14,628 nt of DNA from Ichthyophonus hoferi (taxonomy: Eukaryota > Opisthokonta > Ichthyosporea > Ichthyophonida > Ichthyophonidae): positions 27,232-41,859 of the forward strand of contig NAOQ01000633.1 of assembly GCA_002751075.1 (NCBI GenBank), read 5' to 3'. This document shows positions 8,611 through 14,628 of this stretch, piece by piece (the first letter of the stretch is position 1; each line of letters opens with the position of its first letter). The translations under genes and the position numbers were made by a program. Below the pieces are notes generated by a model. That model was not told where the DNA came from. It worked only from the letters and a program-made list of their open reading frames with translations, and did no database searches.

Positions 8611-10106
8611 TAAGTCATGTGATTGGATGATGCTATATAGCATTATTTGATTGGAGATATAGACGCATAAACTCAATGGGCGCTACGATAATTATATATA
8701 GATAGGTATAACTAGATTATTATATTGATTGGACTCCGGCTAAGTAATGGATGGGAATTCACTATAGATCCAATTAATGGCTTGTTACATTTTGTAAGAT
8801 ACCGAGTAACTAACACCGCCATAGCGCCGCAATATTTGATTAGTTGATTTCATTCAAATACTGCAGTGCAAAAAAATTATTAGTTATTTATTTCTAAGCC
8901 CCCAATGTTTTCTTTTATTGGTTAGATTTATATAGCCTTAAATAAGATAAGGTGCAAGACTTAGAAACAAGAGCCCGTATCTAACTGCATTAAATGTGCA
9001 TTGCATTATGGCTTCTCCTTCTATATCATCTAGAAATGATATCACATTATTGCGTCATAAACCAATACTACAGTTACCAGTAATTCAAAATTATAACAAT
9101 ATTTTGCTTCTAATTTTCTTATAAGTGTATATAAAATATGTAGATATAGAATATATAGTTCAAACGACTCCATAGTAGTCATGTTTAAATACCGCTAGCA
9201 TATTCATCTTATCATATTTGCAACATATTATTGTTTTTAATCTTTTTTTTTCGCATGTTAAATTTACTTTCATTACTTGTTCGGAAAGTAGTTTGTGAAA
9301 AAGATTGGCTGCACTATGTGCTCATTTGGAGTTAATGATCTTGTAACACAAGCTAACAATTATAATAGAATATTGATCCTCAAGACAATAGCAAATGGTA
9401 AAATTCTAGATTCCCATTCAAAACTCCTGCATAAATCTGTATTTCCAAGCAAAAGACCATGGACTGGGTTCACACGTAAAATTCAATATATGAGACCCTT
9501 GCTTTCAATATCCATGTGCTCCTGTAGTTTTATCACAAGGACCCAATAATGTCTTTGAGTTTAAAAGTTCACATGCTTTCTAGGATGCAACATATAAGTA
9601 CTTGAGCAGCATTTTTATATGCACCTTGCTGCATTATTTTTTATATTATTCTTTCATCTTAGCTTAAGATTAAGAAAAAATTAAAAATAGAAAGGGAGGG
9701 TATGTTATGTAGATGTTTATTACACTTTTTGGGACCAGCATATTTTACAGCCATCTAAGGTGGCTTTAATTGGTCAATCCAGTATTATATATAGTAAGCT
9801 ATATATAGTAACCTTGCATGGTATTGGCACATGATATACATGTGGGCCAATGTTACAGTTGCTTTCTAACTATTATCACTTGAGTTTCATTCTCTTTCAT
9901 GATAAGGCCTTCAACGTGGCTTTATATTCATAGTGTAAAAGATGCTTAAATTGGATAATAGAGCAATTGTTCATTTTTATGTGTAGGCGTGCATAATTGT
10001 GTAAATTGATTTTGTTTACATTGGATCTTGGACTGTCATAGTTTGTTTCCATTAATTTTACTGCATTACAAATGTATACTAATTTGTTACTATAGGGTTT
10101 ACCAGA
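8611..10106. other. AT-rich intergenic stretch, no gene supported
   Basis: Nothing recognisable is encoded. Small structures seen are a 14-bp perfect palindrome ATGCTATATAGCAT at 8630-8643, flanked on both sides by GATTGG; a 12-bp direct repeat tatatatagtaa near 9786-9811; and a hairpin with stem ttggcacatg (9824-9833) and catgtgggccaa (9839-9850), which has a 2-base bulge. An 84-codon frame at 9295-9549 lacks an ATG and has no recognisable motif. Confidence 0.4.
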
Positions 10107-10216
10107 AATAATTTGACAAATCCAAAAATTAAGTAATAAATCCAAAAATATTTTGACAAATCTTCACATAAACGGACAGATTCCAACAATAATTTGACAG
10201 ATCCCAACAATAAATG
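10107..10216 (+). repeat. Tandem array with 20-bp period
   Basis: About five diverged units follow the consensus AATAATTTGACAAATCCAAC, starting near 10107, 10127, 10148, 10168 and 10188, with a partial sixth (aataaat). The ttgacaaatcc / ttgacagatccc core is best kept in the first and last complete units. The array ends exactly where the fold-back element begins, and no matching array lies on the element's other side. Confidence 0.7.
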
Positions 10217-10718
10217 TACTTTTTTTTCTAGACGTTCTTTAAATTCTCAAGTCTCTTACTATTTTTATTATTATTGTTCTACCTACATTCATTATCAATT
10301 TAGGAGGGATACTATCTGATAACCCTTTTATTTCGTTATACATATACATACACAGTATTACTAGCTAATGCACCCACACTTTCATACACATCTTTGCAGA
10401 TGATTACACAATCGAGGGAGGCAGCTAAAATTTAATGCATTATAATTGCATAAGATTTTATTATTGCGATTCTTCTAACATATGCAGATATAATGCAGTA
10501 AAGTTTAACTGGCTTCCTCGATTGTGTAATCATATGCAAAATGGGTATGAAAGTGTGGATGCATTAGTTATTAATTTAAATGCTGTTTATGTATATGTAT
10601 AAAAAAATAAAAGGATTGTCAGATAGTATCCCTCCTAAATTGATAATGAATGTAGGTAGTACAATAATAATAAAAATAGTAAGAAACATGACAATTTAAA
10701 GAACATTTAGAAAAAGTA
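10217..10718. mobile_element. Long fold-back / MITE-like element, probable TA target duplication
   Basis: Two arms of about 240 bp (10217-10454 and 10476-10718) are reverse complements over their whole length, with scattered mismatches and a roughly 20-bp spacer. Matching landmarks include gttctttaaatt, acctacattcattatcaatt, taggagggatactatctga, tatacatatacata, taatgcacccacactttcat, gattacacaatcgagg and gcattata. The tips read TA-CTTTTT... and ...AAAAAG-TA, so a TA target-site duplication (Tc1/mariner-like mobilisation) is plausible but inferred. It carries no coding sequence. Mismatches between the arms indicate it is not very recent, yet the arms pair well enough to form a long hairpin if transcribed. 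Confidence 0.8.
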
Positions 10719-10794
10719 ATAATATCACTCTTGAAGGTAGCTAGTAAGAATGCCTTCATCCCATTCAAAACTTTGTTTTGATGCCTAAGCTTGA

Positions 10795-10971
10795 TTGAAT
10801 GTACTATTGAGTAAAGTTAATTTACAATATCAATTTGTAACAGAATGTAATAAATGTGGGGTGAATGTTGCTGAATTTATGGTTTTAGAGTCAGATATTA
10901 AATTGTTGATATGTGACAATGTCTCCTGGAAAGGTAAAGTAGGTGTATCTGGAGAATGTTGTGTTGTGTAA
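10795..10971 (+). other. Short CxxC-containing open frame, unidentified
   Basis: Fifty-eight codons run between stops, with the text QFVTECNKCGVNVAEFM, then LLICDNVSWKGKVGVSGECC. A CxxCG knuckle followed by further Cys residues recalls zinc-ribbon style motifs, but the stretch is too short to assign. A candidate acceptor (gtaacag, ending at 10843) and a candidate donor (GTAAAG at 10934) fall inside it, so an exon or exon relic is possible. It sits about 80 bp right of the fold-back element. Chance cannot be excluded. Confidence 0.25.
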
Positions 10972-11026
10972 AATTTATGAGAAGCCTTTGTTTGATTATT
11001 CCTATTCTGGTATTAGGGTCTAGAAG

Positions 11027-11098
11027 ATGGCGTCGCAAAAGACGATCTTGTGCACTGTGTTAATGCTGGAGTTGTGTAACGGTATACCGGTTCCGTAG
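11027..11098 (+). other. Possible signal-peptide first exon or micro-ORF
   Basis: An ATG in a purine-rich context opens a 23-codon frame, MASQKTILCTVLMLELCNG followed by IPVP, ending in TAG. A charged start, hydrophobic core and small-residue end make it resemble a secretory signal peptide. Candidate donors follow (GTATAC after AACG, or GTAGGA). It loosely echoes the protease first exon (LLMLGEGAIEIPL versus VLMLELCNGIPVP). I found no downstream exon to attach to it, so it may be an orphan exon or chance. Confidence 0.2.
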
Positions 11099-11220
11099 GA
11101 GGAACAAGTGTGTTGAACTTATAGTTCAGTTACAGGTTAAAGAGTGCATGAGATATATGAAAAACTCATATCTGATTGGCTTTATCCATCATGAGAATAT
11201 ACTTAATCAGAATGTATCTG

Positions 11221-11294
11221 TAGATCTATTTCTATTGGAGATAGGACTATCTATTTATAGATCTATTTCTATCAGCGATAAGATTACGCATATG
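11221..11294. repeat. 37-bp tandem duplication
   Basis: The 15-mer tagatctatttctat occurs exactly at 11221-11235 and 11258-11272. Similarity continues into the next bases (tggagatagga versus cagcgataaga), giving two diverged copies with a 37-bp period. Confidence 0.6.
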
Positions 11295-12332
11295 CTGACA
11301 TAAAGTTTTGAATGTTTAATGAGTTATCTGGACCTCCAGATACGTGCCATTGGCTGGTTCGATTTTGATCCACTGGCATTTAGCACTAATAGATCAGATT
11401 ATTAATTTATTTATTTAATATTCCATGTGTCCTAATATAATCTATTAAATATAGATTAATTATAACGCGTGCTCCGCTCTACACTCCTCTAGCGTACGTT
11501 ATAAAAATATATTTTTCTCAAAAGATTTTTTTTCTTCTCGACGCTCGCGGAGTTAAAAAACCTGATATATATTTATTTAATCTTTACAGAAATGATTTTT
11601 TAATATTTTCTTTTTTATCTAGTAGATTATTTATTTATTTATACTTGCTTTTTCGTTTGTTTGCTATTCGGTAATATAATCTTCATTCTTAAAGTATCAT
11701 GCTTCACTTTGACACAAAGGGGATTGTTATTATTATTGAATCTGCCGCTCTACTTCAATCGGCGTATTTTTTATGACTTGGGTGAAAAACTATTATAATG
11801 CAAATTAAATGAATAGATATTTTAGATTAAGCGCGATTGCAGTATCGCGCATGGCAATCCGGCACTAAAACACGACAATAAACAATTTTATGTATTTGCA
11901 TATATTAGGAGAATCGTAATAATAGAATCCTACGCAATTATAATGCAGTAAATTTTAACATCAGCGACCTGGGCCTTTATTAATTATTGCAGTTTACAGT
12001 TAGACTTTATAGAATGGCTCTTTAGTTAGCTACCTCATTGGTGTAACTGCTCATACTATGCATTGACAAATCAATCTATCAAAATGAATGAAACATTATG
12101 CAATGCAACTCATTATGCAACTAACTAATCTTGAGCACAATTATTGACCTACTTATGATCTAAGCTCAATAAAAATTAGCCAATATTTAACATTAGCAAA
12201 TCTTACAAGCCATGATTAATCTAAAATCATTAAATTTATTGTGTCAGATTTGGAATTCAGTTTAGTTTAGATCTCAAGAGATATTTGAGAGGCATTAAGA
12301 GCGGTGGAATATTTCATTATAGCATCTAAAGC
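11295..12332. other. AT-rich intergenic stretch with small hairpins, no gene seen
   Basis: No coding content is recognised. Structures present are a 7-bp perfect stem TATCTGG/CCAGATA at 11325-11342; a 9-bp stem with one mismatch, tgccattgg/ccactggca, at 11345-11378; TATAACG...CGTTATA at 11461-11503 enclosing a GC-rich core; GCGCGAT/ATCGCGC at 11831-11850; and the 10-mer cattatgcaa twice at 12093-12120. Confidence 0.45.
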
Positions 12333-14480
12333 ATGACGACGAGTTGTTTTATGTCCTATGATAACTCTTGCTTATTTCAGGAGCCATTTTCTGCCAACAA
12401 TAGGCCTTGTATACAAGGATTAGTTATAATAGTGATAGGAGGCCATAGCACTACTTACTGCCGCACTATGTTTAGGCTTGACCTATGCATAAAATCCTGG
12501 AAGTATTCCAAGCAGGCCCTTTGCGTTGTGACTGTAATTACGGGGTTGAATTTGTAATGGTTTAAGTTACATAATCTAGTTACGATTTTTCTATTTATAT
12601 CAAGTTCAGACTATATAAGTAAGAAAGCACAGCCCAAATTTTGTAATAATCATGCCAGACCTCAAGATGAGTTTCCAGATTTAGAAAATAACGTGATCAT
12701 TCCAGTATGGGATATTCAATACCTACCAGTAATCACAGGCAATAAGCAGAAGGAAAAAAATATATTGGAATGGGAAGATGAATTTGAACAATTGACTATT
12801 GTGGTTGCAGGGGATAGTGATGGAAAGGAAAAAGTAATAATTCAGGTCCGACTACCACTATTAAGCAAGAGAAAAAAAATCCAAGGAAAAGAAACCTGAG
12901 AAAAAGAATAAGAAATTCAAGAAAACAAAATTAATCACATGGACTTTCCTTGTTCTACATACTTTGATAGTAATAGTACCTTTGATAATATAGAGTATGG
13001 GTGCCTACAACATGCCTCAGACATGAAGCTGCGGCTCTCTAGGGACCTATGTGTAAAGCAAAACCCTATTGTTATTGTGGCATGAGATAGAGTCCATTAT
13101 CGCGAGCTACAAATATGTTGTTTTTTAAAGAAGAAAATTGAAAATTTATGGGATACTCCCAACTGCACAGCAAAGGTACAGGCTGTATGGTGTGCCACTA
13201 AAGGTATGTATAAGTCTTTGTATTCTAGTGTATGGGAAGGCAGATAAATGTAGCTAAGCCAATACAGGCTAATAGGCAACATGTAATCTTTTACTCCTAT
13301 GATTAAATAAGCCATACCAAGCCTTCTAAGGGGATACATCAAAGGGGTGTATGTTTTATTGCAGGTATGTGCTTATATTACACACCCACATGTAAGAAAG
13401 CCCATGGACACCTCAACGTTAAACTGTGGACCAGGGAGAAATTCCTTAGCTATAGCCTTACCTGCTTTAGGGGTAATTCATATTGGGTACACATTCCCAA
13501 TACATAGGAGCACTTTGGCTACCTGCTCAACTGCTATATGTATTTGTTCAACATACAAAATGAGCCCAAGATGCCTTTTATGGCTAAGATAATGTCTCAA
13601 CAGACTCGCCCTCCTAACTACAGTCATCTAGCAGCCATCACTAAGTTAATCATCTTGCCTATTGCTAATGTCTCCTACTACATTGATCATAATGAGGATC
13701 AGAACCATGAAGTAGTGTGCATAAAAAAGGCCTGAGAGGTAGGTCCCTGGGCTGTCTGGTTGGTGTTGCCATTACAATGTTTAGTATATATATAGATTAT
13801 CTTATTGTCTAAAACATAATAAATACAATCCTGTATGGTTCATATTAATATGCTTAATGTCTTTAACCCCAGTATACACCATTTTTATTGAATAATGCTG
13901 TTGAGGTACTTTAACATTAATCTGTATTACATGTGTTAATTAGCCTTTCCTCCTGTAACCTGTTGTATCCTTTTCTTGTCTTACCACCAGTTATTCACCT
14001 ATCATACTTGAGGTCTGCCTCAACTATTGGCTTTTCTGCTCTATCCTAATGTTTTCTATTCAGATAACCCACCATAACCAGTACGTCATAGTGCCCCACT
14101 CACACCCTCTAGCCCACCCATGACCAAATTAAATATGTCCTGCGTAGTGACAACATGTCCAATTGCCGGAGGACATTTGTAGCCCAGGCCTATAAAAAAT
14201 ATAGTTACACTTACCTCACTGGCTGTCCCTCACCATAGGCTGTAGTGTTACAACATATTGAGGGAACAGGGTGGAGAAAGATTCTTAACTATGAGATGAT
14301 AGATATGGTATTTTCGTGCTATAGTACCTCTACTACAATGTGACCATAGTGGGAAAGGGCCCCACTGAGGTGCAGATCTATGTCTTTAATGACCTTGGTG
14401 GTGGCATCTCATAGCTCTTAATTGAAGAACCTGATACTTGCTGCCAAATTAGTTATATTGCCGAAATAGTATAATGATAT
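12333..14480 (+). pseudogene. Decayed spliced gene of unknown family
   Basis: Protein-like text runs along this strand, much of it in a single frame from 12333 to 13203. Examples are RPQDEFPDLENNVIIPVWDI, NILEWEDEFEQLTIVVAG, a Lys-rich linker, NIEYGCLQHASDMKLRLS, and NLWDTPNCTAKVQAVWCATK. A strong donor (AAAG|GTATGT, exon end 13203) and acceptor (TTTATTGCAG, next exon at 13365) bracket a 161-bp intron and preserve reading phase into MCLYYTPTCKKAHGHLNVKL. A second donor (GAG|GTAGGT at 13738/13739) matches in phase an acceptor TTCTATTCAG before 14064 (ITHHNQYVIVPHSH). The last recognisable piece is NVTIVGKGPTEVQIYVFND near 14340-14390. Several in-frame stops of all three kinds and at least two frame changes near the 3' end show it is no longer intact. 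I recognise no domain. It carries no reverse transcriptase, integrase or transposase motif that I can see. The intact parent gene is unknown. Confidence 0.45.
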
Positions 14481-14628
14481 GGATAATATGCTTGGTAGGC
14501 ACCCTCCACTGCCTCCTGCAAACTGCCTGAGAAACATGGATGTGTAGAATACAAAAGGTAATTATATTTCTTATTATATTGTGTTACAAGATCGCTAGCC
14601 ATAGATGAATAAGTAGATCTAATTGAAA

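Noticed and set aside
9295-9549. 84-codon plus-strand frame with several Cys
   Set aside because: It starts at a non-ATG codon, is only slightly less AT-rich than its flanks, has no splice context and no recognisable motif.
11345-11378. tRNA-like B box (ggttcgattt) inside a hairpin
   Set aside because: It lacks the conserved C at the end of the box, the stem length is wrong for a T arm, and no acceptor, D or anticodon arm can be drawn.
12333-13740. Reassigned stop codons that would make the right-hand relic intact
   Set aside because: All three stop codons occur in it, while G6PD and the protease in the same window use TAA as a genuine stop and contain no internal stops. Decay is simpler than an altered code.
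14330-14440. Resemblance of TEVQIYVFNDLGGGIS to the strand near the C-terminus of START lipid-transfer domains
   Set aside because: Only a few positions agree and the upstream blocks do not follow the START order, so it is too faint to name.
1-14628. Retroviral, LTR, Polinton or CRISPR-like structures
   Set aside because: No polymerase, integrase, capsid or envelope motifs, no long terminal direct repeats and no regularly spaced repeat-spacer array were seen.

Overview
This is a eukaryotic nuclear window. It is strongly AT-rich, with spliced genes whose introns (about 70 to 380 bp) have GT..AG ends, metazoan-style AATAAA and GT-rich polyadenylation signals, and small non-autonomous repeats. 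Compact introns and the protein types suggest an early-branching animal such as a sponge, but the species cannot be fixed from the sequence. Only two host genes can be named with confidence, and both use TAA as stop.

Layout. (1) 36-969, plus strand: the last four coding exons of glucose-6-phosphate dehydrogenase, followed by a textbook poly(A) site near 1126. The gene starts outside the window. (2) 970-3660: a gap between convergent genes, with two unidentified coding-like stretches on the minus strand (1327-1668 and 2785-3093), an array of about 10-bp repeats and degenerate copies of a dispersed repeat. (3) 3782-6001, minus strand: a complete five-exon pepsin-family (A1) aspartic protease with a signal peptide and both catalytic Asp motifs. 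Just past its stop, a different frame carries a hydrophobic tail resembling a GPI or membrane anchor. (4) 6003-10106: an AT-rich, repeat-laden stretch with no gene I can support. It holds the fullest copy of the dispersed repeat (about 6640-7140) and a partial copy near 8524-8610. (5) 10107-10718: a 20-bp-period tandem array directly abutting a long fold-back element of about 500 bp, with arms of about 240 bp probably flanked by TA. This looks like a non-autonomous DNA transposon. (6) 10795-12332: a short CxxC-bearing open frame, a possible signal-peptide exon, a 37-bp duplication and small GC-rich hairpins. (7) 12333-14480, plus strand: a decayed multi-exon coding region. It keeps convincing splice sites and reading-phase continuity across two introns but carries several in-frame stops, and its family is unknown.

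The genes show no sign of acting as a system. G6PD is a cytosolic pentose-phosphate enzyme and the protease is a secretory-pathway enzyme transcribed towards it. The most useful second looks are the protease C-terminus, the fold-back element with its one-sided tandem array, and the unidentified spliced relic at the right end.
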